Assembly: GCA_017643385.1 (NCBI GenBank) | Contig: JAEPNN010000010.1 | Coordinates: 1-64,000, forward strand | From: Dinoroseobacter sp. | Lineage (GTDB): Bacteria; Pseudomonadota; Alphaproteobacteria; Rhodobacterales; Rhodobacteraceae | Reading direction: 5' to 3' | DNA length: 64,000 nucleotides | Shown here: positions 36,783 to 45,480 of the stretch, piece after piece | Layout: each line of letters opens with the position of its first letter | Numbering within the stretch: the stretch's first letter is position 1 | Made by a program: the position numbers and the translations under genes | The notes under the pieces: generated by a model | The model's database searches: none | Seen by the model: the letters and a program-made list of their open reading frames with translations, nothing else | What the model was told of the DNA's origin: nothing

Positions 36783-38237
36783 ATGGCTGTACGCGTCATT
36801 CCAGTCGATCCGTTTGATCTGGTGATATTCGGTGGCACTGGTGATCTTGCACAGCGCAAGATTCTCCCGGGCCTCTACCGCCGTTTTCATGCAGGACAAA
36901 TGCCTGCAGAGGCGCGCATCATTGGTGCTGCCCGTGGCGATATGGACGAAGAGGCCTATCGCGCCGTGGTGCGCGAAAGCATCGCGACATTCGTGTCCGC
37001 CAACCTTTGCGAAGCCGAGATTGTCGACGCGTTTCTTGCACAAGTCAGCTATGTCACGCTTGAAGCACGCGGCACTGGCGGTTGGAAAGAACTGAAAGGC
37101 AAATTGCGCAACGATGTCGTGCAAGCCTTTTACTTCTCGGTTGCCCCTTCGCTCTTTGCCGATATCGCAGAGCGGTTGCACAAAAACGGTATTTCTCGCC
37201 CGGATGCACGGATCGTTGTCGAAAAGCCCTTTGGGCGCGATCTGCAAACCGCGCAGGCGCTCAACAAGGAACTGGTCAGTTTCTTCGACGAAGAACAAAT
37301 CTATCGCATCGATCACTACCTTGGCAAAGAGACCGTTCAGAATTTGATGGCGGTGCGCTTCGGCAACGTCCTTTTTGAACCGCTCTGGAACTCGCAATAC
37401 GTCGATCACATCCAGATCACGGTTGCCGAAACTGTCGGGGTCGGGGGACGCGGCAGCTATTACGACAAATCCGGTGCCATGCGGGACATGGTGCAAAATC
37501 ACCTCATGCAGCTTCTGTGTTTGATCGCGATGGAACCCCCAAACCGGTTCGACCCTGACGCGGTTCGCGATGAGAAGCTGAAAGTCATTCGGGCACTTGA
37601 TCCAGTGGAACCGTCCGAGATCGTGCGCGGACAATACCGCGCAACGGCCTCAGAGCCGGGCTATCTGGACGAAGTTGGCGATCCCAACAGCCGTACCGAA
37701 AGTTTCATTGCGCTCAGAACGCATATTTCCAACTGGCGCTGGAATGGCACGCCGTTCTATCTGCGGACTGGCAAGAAGCTTGGTACCCGGCTGTCGGAAA
37801 TCGTCGTGCATTTCAAAGAACCGCCGCATTCCATATTCGGCGAGGACGCGGGCGGCAGTTGCAACGTGCTGACCATTCGCCTGCAGCCAGATGAAGGCAT
37901 GACGCTGTCTGTTACAATTAAAGAGCCTGGTCCGGGTGGCATGCGCTTAATTGATGTTCCGCTCGATATGAGTTTCGCCGAGGCGCTCGGTCCGGAAAAC
38001 GCCGAAATGCCAGACGCTTACGAGCGACTGATCATGGATGTTATGCGTGGGAACCAGACGCTCTTCATGCGCGGGGACGAGGTCGAGGCTGCATGGCGTT
38101 GGACCGATCCGCTCATTCAGGGATGGGAAGCGCGGGGCGAGCGTCCAAAGCTGTATAAACAAGGGGGCTCGGGTCCTGAGGATGCGCAAATGTTGCTGCA
38201 CCGTGATGGACGGCGCTGGCGGGAGTTGGATCCATGA
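36783..38237 (+). CDS. zwf: Glucose-6-phosphate 1-dehydrogenase
   Basis: First step of the oxidative pentose phosphate and Entner-Doudoroff routes, reducing NADP+. 484 residues from ATG 36783 (AAAGGA six bases upstream); an in-frame extension to 36687 covers the operator and is unlikely. Seen: FGGTGDLAQRKILPGLY near 16, the VEKPFGRD motif, and the substrate site RIDHYLGKETVQNL with the catalytic His. Followed by pgl and pgi. Confidence 0.95.
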   Translation: MAVRVIPVDPFDLVIFGGTGDLAQRKILPGLYRRFHAGQMPAEARIIGAARGDMDEEAYRAVVRESIATFVSANLCEAEIVDAFLAQVSYVTLEARGTGGWKELKGKLRNDVVQAFYFSVAPSLFADIAERLHKNGISRPDARIVVEKPFGRDLQTAQALNKELVSFFDEEQIYRIDHYLGKETVQNLMAVRFGNVLFEPLWNSQYVDHIQITVAETVGVGGRGSYYDKSGAMRDMVQNHLMQLLCLIAMEPPNRFDPDAVRDEKLKVIRALDPVEPSEIVRGQYRATASEPGYLDEVGDPNSRTESFIALRTHISNWRWNGTPFYLRTGKKLGTRLSEIVVHFKEPPHSIFGEDAGGSCNVLTIRLQPDEGMTLSVTIKEPGPGGMRLIDVPLDMSFAEALGPENAEMPDAYERLIMDVMRGNQTLFMRGDEVEAAWRWTDPLIQGWEARGERPKLYKQGGSGPEDAQMLLHRDGRRWRELDP

Positions 38238-38911
38238 TGGACCTCGTCGAATATCCAGATCGCGACATGCTGATGCTGGGGCTGGCTGACAGGCTGGCCA
38301 GCTCTTTGCGCCGGGATCTTGCTGTGAAAGATCGCGTGTCTTTCTCAGTGCCAGGTGGCACAACGCCCGGCCCGGTTTTCGATATGCTGTCTGCGGTGGA
38401 CCTGAATTGGGACCGCGTCGACGTGATTTTGAACGATGAAAGATGGGTGCCTGAAAGCTCTGAGCGGTCAAATACCGCGCTTTTGCGCCGCCGTTTGCTG
38501 ACGGGGGCTGCGTCCTCAGCAAACCTTGTGCCTTTGCGTTCGGATGAACCAACACCCGAAGAAGGCTTGGCCGCATTAATGCCAGCTGTCGAAGCCCTCC
38601 GGCCGATAGACCTACTTCTTGTCGGGATGGGGACGGATATGCACACCGCCTCGCTGTTCCCCGGTGCAGACCAGCTGGACGCTGCACTTGCCAAGGATGC
38701 ACCCGCGCTGCTGGCGATGCGTGCGCCCGGTGCGCCTGAGCCGCGGATCACTTTATCTGCACCCGTGCTGCAGGGGGCGTTGGAATCCCATATTCTTGTC
38801 ACAGGCCCTGAAAAGCGCGCGGCTCTGGACAAGGCGCTTAGCACACGCCACGCTGCCGAGGCTCCCATTCGCATTTTGCTGGACCGTGCGACGGTTCATT
38901 GGGCCCCATAA
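38234..38911 (+). CDS. pgl: 6-phosphogluconolactonase
   Basis: Hydrolyses 6-phosphogluconolactone, the product of Zwf. 225 residues: FSVPGGTTPGPVFDML near 37, DRVDVILNDERWVP, and LLLVGMGTDMHTASLFPGAD, all typical of the NagB/SOL family. Overlaps the zwf stop by four bases. Confidence 0.93.
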   Translation: MMDLVEYPDRDMLMLGLADRLASSLRRDLAVKDRVSFSVPGGTTPGPVFDMLSAVDLNWDRVDVILNDERWVPESSERSNTALLRRRLLTGAASSANLVPLRSDEPTPEEGLAALMPAVEALRPIDLLLVGMGTDMHTASLFPGADQLDAALAKDAPALLAMRAPGAPEPRITLSAPVLQGALESHILVTGPEKRAALDKALSTRHAAEAPIRILLDRATVHWAP

Positions 38912-38928
38912 TTCAATCTGAGATCACT

Positions 38929-40536
38929 ATGACCGACGCTATTTGGAACCAGCTTTCCGCCCATCGTGAAAGACTGGACAGCACGTCTATTCTGTCCCTG
39001 TTTGCCGATGACGACCGGGCCTCACAGTATTCGATCCGTCATGGGGACATGCTGTTTGACTATTCCAAGACCGGAATTGATGCGGCCGCACGCGCGGCGC
39101 TGCTGGATCTCGCGAAAAGCAGTCAGATCGAGACACGGCGTGACGCAATGTTTGGCGGTGAAAAGATCAACGAAACTGAAGGCCGCGCCGTTCTGCACAC
39201 CGCGTTGCGCGCACAATCAGGCCCCATTTTCGTTGATGGACAAGACGTGCTTCCAGGTGTTCAGGAAACGCACGCGCGCATGGTTGAATTTTCATCTTCC
39301 GTTCGCGAAGGGCGTTTTGCAGGGCAAGGTGGACAGATCACCGATGTGGTCAACATCGGCATTGGCGGATCTGATCTGGGGCCGGCGATGGCCGCCATTG
39401 CGCTGTCGCCTTATGCTGATGGTCCGCGCACCCATTTCGTATCCAACATTGATGCCGCACAAATTGCCGAGGTTCTGGCACCGCTCGACCCAACCACAAC
39501 ATTGGTTCTGGTGGCCTCCAAGACCTTCACGACCATCGAAACGATGACAAATGCCGAAACCGCCCGGGCTTGGATGGCCGAACATGTCGCGGATCCTGCG
39601 TCTCAGTTCGCAGCGCTGTCCACGGCGTTTGACAAGACCAGCGCCTTCGGGATCGCCGCCGAACGTGTCTTTGGCTTCGAAGACTGGGTCGGGGGGCGGT
39701 ACTCCATGTGGGGTCCGATTGGGCTGTCGCTTATGATCGCGATTGGCCCTGAGAACTTTGATCAGTTCCTGGCTGGTGGTGCAGACATGGATGCGCATTT
39801 CCGCTCCGCGCCTCTGGCTGAAAACTTGCCTGTGATGCTTGCCCTTGTCGGGATCTGGCATCACCAGGTTTGCGGGCATGCAACGCGTGCGGTTCTTCCC
39901 TATGATCAGCGCCTGTCCAGATTGCCCGCCTACCTTCAGCAGCTGGAGATGGAGAGCAACGGCAAGTCCACCGCCATGTCAGGGGCGCCCGTGCGGGATA
40001 CTGTTGGACCGATTGTCTGGGGCGAGCCGGGAACAAACGGCCAGCATGCGTTCTACCAGCTCATTCATCAGGGCGCACAGACCGTCCCTTGCGAATTTAT
40101 CGTGGCTGCGCAAGGCCATGAACCAGATCTCAAACATCAGCATGACCTTCTACTGGCCAACTGTCTGGCACAGTCCGAAGCCTTGATGGTCGGGCGCAGT
40201 TTCGCGACTGCCAAAGCGATGATGACAGCCAAAGGTTTCACCGGCGATGAATTGGACCGACAGGCAAAACACCGCGTGTTTTCAGGCAATCGTCCATCCA
40301 CAACGCTGATTTATCCCAAGCTCACGCCGTTTGTTTTGGGTCAGATTATCGCCCTTTATGAGCACCGCGTTTTCGTGGAAGGCGTGATCATGGGGATCAA
40401 TTCCTACGATCAATGGGGCGTGGAACTGGGCAAAGAGCTGGCTGTTGCCCTCCAACCCCTCGTGGAAGGGGCAAATGCATCCGCCAAAGATGGCTCGACC
40501 CGCGCGCTGCTCGCGTTTGTTCAGGCGAACCGCTAG
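38929..40536 (+). CDS. pgi: Glucose-6-phosphate isomerase
   Basis: Interconverts glucose-6-phosphate and fructose-6-phosphate. About 535 residues from ATG 38929. Signature stretches: VVNIGIGGSDLGPAMA, VLVASKTFTTIETMTNA, WVGGRYSMWGPIGLS, EMESNGKST and GTNGQHAFYQLIHQG. Lies 17 bp after pgl; zwf-pgl-pgi form one catabolic unit. Its stop TAG shares a CTAG with the stop of the convergent thioesterase gene. Confidence 0.95.
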   Translation: MTDAIWNQLSAHRERLDSTSILSLFADDDRASQYSIRHGDMLFDYSKTGIDAAARAALLDLAKSSQIETRRDAMFGGEKINETEGRAVLHTALRAQSGPIFVDGQDVLPGVQETHARMVEFSSSVREGRFAGQGGQITDVVNIGIGGSDLGPAMAAIALSPYADGPRTHFVSNIDAAQIAEVLAPLDPTTTLVLVASKTFTTIETMTNAETARAWMAEHVADPASQFAALSTAFDKTSAFGIAAERVFGFEDWVGGRYSMWGPIGLSLMIAIGPENFDQFLAGGADMDAHFRSAPLAENLPVMLALVGIWHHQVCGHATRAVLPYDQRLSRLPAYLQQLEMESNGKSTAMSGAPVRDTVGPIVWGEPGTNGQHAFYQLIHQGAQTVPCEFIVAAQGHEPDLKHQHDLLLANCLAQSEALMVGRSFATAKAMMTAKGFTGDELDRQAKHRVFSGNRPSTTLIYPKLTPFVLGQIIALYEHRVFVEGVIMGINSYDQWGVELGKELAVALQPLVEGANASAKDGSTRALLAFVQANR

Positions 40537-41006
40537 GTCTTTGACGCGCCGTCCACATTCTGAAAGCGGGACACGATGTCATCTGGCAACATCCGCTTCG
40601 TTTTGCCGTCAGGTTCAAGCAGCACAATCACCGACTGCCCGGTCACCTTTGCGCGTCCATCCGAGAAGCAGACATAGTCGATCGTGAAACTGGTGTTGCG
40701 ATACGCGCTCACACGACACGCCACGATATAGTCTTCGTCCTGAAACATCGGCGCAAGGTATGTCGCCGTCTGATCACGCATCACGATCTGTGGGTCATAA
40801 TCGCGGTATTTGGTCAGGCCCATCGCCACGAAATACCGGACGCGCAATACCTCAAACCATTGTAAATAAGCAAGATTATTGACGTGATTCAGGCGGTCAA
40901 TCTCGGCGAACCTGACCCGGTCCGCGTAGCCATAGACCCAATCTCCGGGCACACCTGCAGCTGCAATTTCTGCGCGACCCAGTGGCGTGACAAAGGGAAC
41001 TTGCAT
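40533..41006 (-). CDS. Acyl-CoA thioesterase, 4HBT hot-dog family
   Basis: 157 residues from ATG 41006 (AGAGG six bases upstream). The motif RFAEIDRLNHVNNLAYLQWF contains the Asp of 4-hydroxybenzoyl-CoA-type thioesterases, followed by VMRDQTATYLAPMFQDED and SFTIDYVCFSDG. The acyl substrate is unknown. Lies 3' of tRNA-Gly on the same strand. Confidence 0.85.
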   Translation of the reverse strand: MQVPFVTPLGRAEIAAAGVPGDWVYGYADRVRFAEIDRLNHVNNLAYLQWFEVLRVRYFVAMGLTKYRDYDPQIVMRDQTATYLAPMFQDEDYIVACRVSAYRNTSFTIDYVCFSDGRAKVTGQSVIVLLEPDGKTKRMLPDDIVSRFQNVDGASKT

Positions 41007-41027
41007 GGCTGACCTCTTTAGTGCGGC

Positions 41028-41102
41028 TGGAGCGGGCGATCGGGATCGAACCGACGACATTCAGCTTGGGAAGCTGACGTTCTACCACTGAACTACGCCC
41101 GC
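41028..41102 (-). tRNA. tRNA-Gly (anticodon CCC)
   Basis: Minus-strand cloverleaf: acceptor GCGGGCG (41102-41096) with CGCCCGC, D-arm with GGTAGAAC, anticodon stem TCAGC/GCTGA around TTCCCAA (anticodon CCC), T-loop TTCGATC, discriminator T and encoded CCA (41030-41028). 75 bases including CCA. Confidence 0.93.
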
Positions 41103-41198
41103 GCTGGGCCTCGTTACCCCGCAGCCCAAAAGCCGTCAAGCAAGCTCGACAATCTCGCGCGGCTTGCGCAGAACATCAGCCATAAGGGGGAGGCGGAT

Positions 41199-42152
41199 AT
41201 GAAAATTGCAATTCTCGGCGCTGCAGGAATGCTGGGGGCAAAGCTTGCCAATCGTATTCTCGAAGGGGCGCTTGGGGACGCAGAGCTGACCCTGATTGAC
41301 CGCGTCATGCCAAACGCTCAACCGTCCGCAACCTCACTGCAGCTTGATCTGGCGGACCCCGATGCAATGGATCAGATCGCAGCCCTCAACCCTGATCTCG
41401 TGTTCCACCTTGCCGCGGTCGTTTCTGGTCAGGCCGAAGCCGAGTTTGACACAGGCTTCGCCGTCAATCTCGATCTCACACATCGTCTGGCCGAGGCGCT
41501 CCGGACATTGAACACCAATCCGCGGCTGATCTTTTCCTCCTCTCTCGCAGTCTATGGCCCCCCATTTCCAACCCCCGTCCCTGAAGACTTCAGGCCAACC
41601 CCCGCCTCCAGTTATGGAACGCAAAAGGCAATGGCGGAACTGATGCTGGCCGATTACACGCGCAAAGGCTTCCTGCGCGCCCAATCTTTGCGTCTGCCCA
41701 CGGTGTCAATCCGACCCGGCGCCCCCAATGCGGCCGCCTCGGGGTTTCTGTCTGGCATTTTGCGTGAACCGCTCCATGGCAAAGCCGCGCCGCTGCCTGT
41801 GCGCGAAGATACGGCTGTCTGGATCGCCTCACCGGATATCACTGTGGAAGGTCTGTTACATGCTGCAAACCTACCCTGGGAGACGGCCAACGATCTCAAT
41901 CCGCTCAATTTACGCGGGATCTCCGTGACCGTTTCGGAGATGCTCGATGCACTGGAACGGCTTGCCGGGGCGGATGCGCGCGCGCTTGTCCACGCTGCGC
42001 CTGACGAGACCGTTGCGCGCATCGTAACCTCTTGGCCCCAGTCCTTTGTAACGTCCCGCGCGACGGCTCTGGGGTTCCCGGTCAACACCGATATCGACGA
42101 GATTATCCGGGAGTATTGTGCGCAATACGCTCCCGACGTCTTGCGCCGCTGA
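41199..42152 (+). CDS. denD: NAD-dependent epimerase/dehydratase, D-erythronate dehydrogenase type
   Basis: 317-residue extended short-chain dehydrogenase: IAILGAAGMLGAKLAN binds NAD, with SSSLAVYG and the active-site YGTQKAMAE (Tyr-x3-Lys). The MSIRPG-like stretch TVSIRPGAPNAAASGF and the VWIASPD region match the DenD group, which oxidises D-erythronate. The downstream genes handle three-carbon acids; the kinase and aldolase of the classical erythronate route are not seen, so the substrate is provisional. GGGGGAGG lies just upstream of the ATG. Confidence 0.75.
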   Translation: MKIAILGAAGMLGAKLANRILEGALGDAELTLIDRVMPNAQPSATSLQLDLADPDAMDQIAALNPDLVFHLAAVVSGQAEAEFDTGFAVNLDLTHRLAEALRTLNTNPRLIFSSSLAVYGPPFPTPVPEDFRPTPASSYGTQKAMAELMLADYTRKGFLRAQSLRLPTVSIRPGAPNAAASGFLSGILREPLHGKAAPLPVREDTAVWIASPDITVEGLLHAANLPWETANDLNPLNLRGISVTVSEMLDALERLAGADARALVHAAPDETVARIVTSWPQSFVTSRATALGFPVNTDIDEIIREYCAQYAPDVLRR

Positions 42153-42194
42153 CATCTGTGGCTAAGTTGCGCCGCATCTAAGGGAGCACACGAT

Positions 42195-43073
42195 ATGGCA
42201 AAAACGACGTTTCTGGGTTTGGGCGTGATGGGCGCGCCAATGGCAGGATACCTTGCAAAAGCAGGGCATAACGTAACGGTTTACAACCGCACGACGTCCA
42301 AAGCCGAAGCCTGGACAAAAGCCAACACAGGGGCTTTCGCCGCGACACCACGCGAGGCATCTGCGGGTGCGGACTTTGTTATGATTTGCGTGGGCAATGA
42401 TGATGATCTTCGGTCGGTCGTGCTCGGCGACGACGGCGCGCTGGCGTCCCTGTCAGCAGGCGCAATCATTGTCGATCATACAACCGCCAGCGCCGATGTC
42501 GCGCGCGAGCTTGCTGCCATTGCCGCCGAGAAAGGTGTGGGCTTTGTCGACGCGCCTGTTTCGGGGGGGCAGGCCGGGGCCGAGAACGGCCAGCTTGCCA
42601 TCATGTGCGGCGGGTCTGAAACCGATTATGCCAAGGCACAGCCCGTAATGGACTGCTACGCCAAGGCGACAGAACGTTTTGGCGATGTCGGCGCGGGTCA
42701 GCTCACCAAGATGGTCAATCAGATTTGCATTGCGGGGCTTGTGCAGGCGCTGTCCGAAGGCCTTCATTTTGCAGAAAAAGCAGGGCTTGATGCCAAGGCC
42801 GTGGCCAAACTGGTGGCACAGGGCGCGGGCGGCTCCTGGCAGCTTGCCAATCGCCATGAAACGATGGTCGATGGTGCGTTTGAATTCGGCTTCGCCGTTG
42901 ACTGGATGCGCAAAGACATGGGGCTTGTGATGGATCAGGCCAAATCCATGAAGGTTTCCGTGCCGGTGACGGCGATGGTCGATCAGTTCTACGCCGATGT
43001 TCAGGCCATGGGCGGCGGTCGCTGGGACACCTCTAGCCTGATCCAAAGACTGCGCCGGTTGCAGGGCACATGA
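42195..43073 (+). CDS. 3-hydroxyisobutyrate dehydrogenase family, probable tartronate semialdehyde reductase
   Basis: 292 residues. N-terminal NAD(P) motif FLGLGVMGAPMAGYLAKAG, the substrate motif DAPVSGGQAGAENGQLAIM and the catalytic Lys helix in GAGQLTKMVNQI are those of beta-hydroxyacid dehydrogenases. Because the next gene, overlapping by four bases, is glycerate 2-kinase, reduction of tartronate semialdehyde to glycerate is the likely reaction (GlxR/GarR role). Other beta-hydroxyacids are possible. Confidence 0.82.
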   Translation: MAKTTFLGLGVMGAPMAGYLAKAGHNVTVYNRTTSKAEAWTKANTGAFAATPREASAGADFVMICVGNDDDLRSVVLGDDGALASLSAGAIIVDHTTASADVARELAAIAAEKGVGFVDAPVSGGQAGAENGQLAIMCGGSETDYAKAQPVMDCYAKATERFGDVGAGQLTKMVNQICIAGLVQALSEGLHFAEKAGLDAKAVAKLVAQGAGGSWQLANRHETMVDGAFEFGFAVDWMRKDMGLVMDQAKSMKVSVPVTAMVDQFYADVQAMGGGRWDTSSLIQRLRRLQGT

Positions 43074-44326
43074 GCGGCGCGCGCGACCCGGCCACGCTGC
43101 TGCTTGCAATGTTCGATGCTGCCGTTGCGGCGGCAGATCCCGGAAAAGCCATCCCCTCTGTCTTGCCACCAAAACCATCGGGACGCGTCGTGGTCGTGGG
43201 CGGCGGCAAGGCCTCCGCGCGCATGGCCCAGGTTGTCGAGGACCACTGGGGTCCCTGCGAAGGTCTCGTGATCGTGCCCCATGGGGCCAGCCTGCCCACG
43301 AAGGGTATCGAGCTGGTTGAAGGCGCGCACCCGGTCCCCGATGCAGCCGGGGCAGAAGCAGCGCAACGTATGTTGCAGCTTGTGGCCTCTCTTGGCGAAG
43401 GTGACTTTGCACTGTGCCTGATCTCGGGCGGGGGCTCTTCGTTGATGGCCGCACCCGGAAAGGGCCTGACCCTTGCGGATAAGCAAGCGATCAATGCAGC
43501 CCTTCTGGCCTCAGGCGCGCCCATTTCGGACATGAACGTGGTGCGCAAACACCTCTCTGCAATGAAAGGCGGACGCCTTGCGGCTGCCGCGCATCCTGCA
43601 AAGGTCATGACGCTGACGATTTCCGATGTGCCGGGGGATGACCCTTCGATTATCGCGTCTGGCCCAACCGTGCCCGACAGTTCCACGGTCCAAGACGCGC
43701 ATAGGATTATCGCGCGCTACGGGCTTGATCTGCCGCCTTCGGTCGCAGACTTTCTCGCAACCGCTGACGCCGAAACACCCAAATCGGATCATCCGGTGTT
43801 CGCGAGCGCGGAAACACATATCGTTGCAGCCCCACAGGCATCGCTTCTGGCTGCGGCCAAAGTTGCCGAGGCGCATGGCGTAACACCTTTGTTGATGGGT
43901 GATGCGCTCGAAGGTGAAGCCAAAGAGCTGGGCACCGCAATGGCGGGGATTGCTGCAAGTTGCGCCCGTCACGGCATGCCAGCGAAAGGACCTGTTGCGC
44001 TGATCTCCGGTGGCGAGACCACAGTGACCGTCAATGGGCCTGCGGGGCAAGGCGGGCGCAATACGGAATTCCTGCTGTCTTTTGCCATGCAAGCCCCTCA
44101 GGGCGTGTCTGCGATCGCATGTGACACTGATGGGATTGACGGAAAAAGCGATGCGGCCGGCGCCATTTGGACGCCAGAGGTGGCAGCAGCTGCGAGCGGA
44201 TTGGACGCAGCCAGTTTTCTCGTCAGCCATGACAGCTACAATTACTTCGGACCCGCAGGGGGGCTGATCAAGACCGGCCCCACGCATACCAATGTGAACG
44301 ATTTTCGGGCGATCCTTGTCGAGTAG
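43070..44326 (+). CDS. Glycerate 2-kinase (MOFRL family)
   Basis: Phosphorylates D-glycerate to 2-phosphoglycerate. 418 residues: VVVGGGKASARMA near 41, EGAHPVPD, CLISGGGSSLMAAPGKGLTL, NVVRKHLSAMKGGRLAAAA, ISDVPGDDPSIIASGPT, and the C-terminal MOFRL domain (ISGGETTVTV, GGRNTEFLLSFA, DTDGIDG). Starts in the stop of the reductase gene; together they would channel glyoxylate-derived carbon into glycolysis. Ends 20 bp before the convergent sugar operon. Confidence 0.92.
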   Translation: MSGARDPATLLLAMFDAAVAAADPGKAIPSVLPPKPSGRVVVVGGGKASARMAQVVEDHWGPCEGLVIVPHGASLPTKGIELVEGAHPVPDAAGAEAAQRMLQLVASLGEGDFALCLISGGGSSLMAAPGKGLTLADKQAINAALLASGAPISDMNVVRKHLSAMKGGRLAAAAHPAKVMTLTISDVPGDDPSIIASGPTVPDSSTVQDAHRIIARYGLDLPPSVADFLATADAETPKSDHPVFASAETHIVAAPQASLLAAAKVAEAHGVTPLLMGDALEGEAKELGTAMAGIAASCARHGMPAKGPVALISGGETTVTVNGPAGQGGRNTEFLLSFAMQAPQGVSAIACDTDGIDGKSDAAGAIWTPEVAAAASGLDAASFLVSHDSYNYFGPAGGLIKTGPTHTNVNDFRAILVE

Positions 44327-44346
44327 TGGGATCCGACCCGTCGCGT

Positions 44347-45480
44347 TTAGCCCAACGCGGTCCAACCGCCATCATCATTCGATGAAACGATACATGCCGA
44401 CACAAATCGCATGCCGGCAAGTCCGTCTTGGATACCAGGCGTTTCGCAGCCCTCTGGCAGGGCAACACCTTGATCTGCATGACGGATGAGATGCGCCGCC
44501 TCGCTGTAGATTGTTGCAAAACCTTCCAGATAGCCTTCTGGATGTCCCGGCGGAGTACGTGTGGTCCGGTTGGCTGTCTCGCTGCTTCCGGCCCCTGCGC
44601 GGGTCAGGGTCTGGGCCGGTTCCCCAAAGCGCGTGAAGCGCAATTCGTTCGGGTTTTCCTGCCGCCACACAAGACCACCTTTGGTCCCGTAAACCCTAAA
44701 GGTTAATGCGTTTTCATGCCCTACCGCGACTTGGCTTGCCCAAAGCGCCCCCTTGGCACCGCCCGCATAGCGCAGCGTGATGAAGGCATTGTCATCGACA
44801 CGTCGTCCCGGAACAAAAGAATCCAGCTCTGCGCGCAGCGTTTCTGCCTTCAGATCCGAAACATAACCGGCAAGATGGAACGCGTGGGTTCCGATATCGC
44901 CAATCGCGCCACCGGCCCCGGATTTGGCCGGGTCGGTCCGCCAGTCGGCTTGCTTGTTGGATGTCTCCTCGGCCAGCCAGTCTTGTACATATTCGACCTG
45001 CACAATGCGAATATCCCCGAGTTCGCCCGTACGCACCATCTCGCGTGCCTGCCGGATCAAGGGATAGCCCGCGTAATTATGTGTCAGGATAAACTGTTTG
45101 CCTGAGGCTTCGACCGCGTCGGCAATGGCGTTTGCATCCTCCAGCGTTGAAGCAAGCGGTTTGTCACAAATCACATGGATGCCCGCTTCCAGAAACGCGA
45201 TCGCCGGACCTGCATGCATGTGGTTGGGCGTCACAATGGCAACCGCATCAATCCCGTCAGACCGCGCAGCTTCGGCCTGTGCCATCTCTGCATAAGACCC
45301 GTAAATCCGGTCCTCAGCTAGTCCAAGGTCCAGACCCGACGCACGCGCGCGCTCCGGATCAGAGGATAACGCCCCCGCGACCAGCTCCCACTGCCCGTCA
45401 ATGCGCGCGGCGATCCGATGCACGCCCCCGATAAACGCACCCTGACCGCCACCGACCATGCCAAGCCGAAGTTTTCGCAT
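44347..45480 (-). CDS. Gfo/Idh/MocA family oxidoreductase (second copy)
   Basis: 377 residues from ATG 45480, which overlaps the stop of the upstream gene; the frame upstream is a shadow. NAD site [19 protein letters not shown], the family EKP-type motif as [13 protein letters not shown] (Lys in DKP), and [17 protein letters not shown] with the catalytic His. Family members oxidise a sugar or inositol hydroxyl with NAD(P). Last gene of the operon; probably works with the adjoining TIM-barrel protein on a sugar-derived intermediate. Confidence 0.9.
   Translation of the reverse strand: MRKLRLGMVGGGQGAFIGGVHRIAARIDGQWELVAGALSSDPERARASGLDLGLAEDRIYGSYAEMAQAEAARSDGIDAVAIVTPNHMHAGPAIAFLEAGIHVICDKPLASTLEDANAIADAVEASGKQFILTHNYAGYPLIRQAREMVRTGELGDIRIVQVEYVQDWLAEETSNKQADWRTDPAKSGAGGAIGDIGTHAFHLAGYVSDLKAETLRAELDSFVPGRRVDDNAFITLRYAGGAKGALWASQVAVGHENALTFRVYGTKGGLVWRQENPNELRFTRFGEPAQTLTRAGAGSSETANRTTRTPPGHPEGYLEGFATIYSEAAHLIRHADQGVALPEGCETPGIQDGLAGMRFVSACIVSSNDDGGWTALG

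Noticed and set aside
42453-43454. 333-codon minus-strand frame opposite the reductase and glycerate kinase genes
   Set aside because: Arg/His/Pro-rich shadow spanning the junction of two real genes on the other strand.
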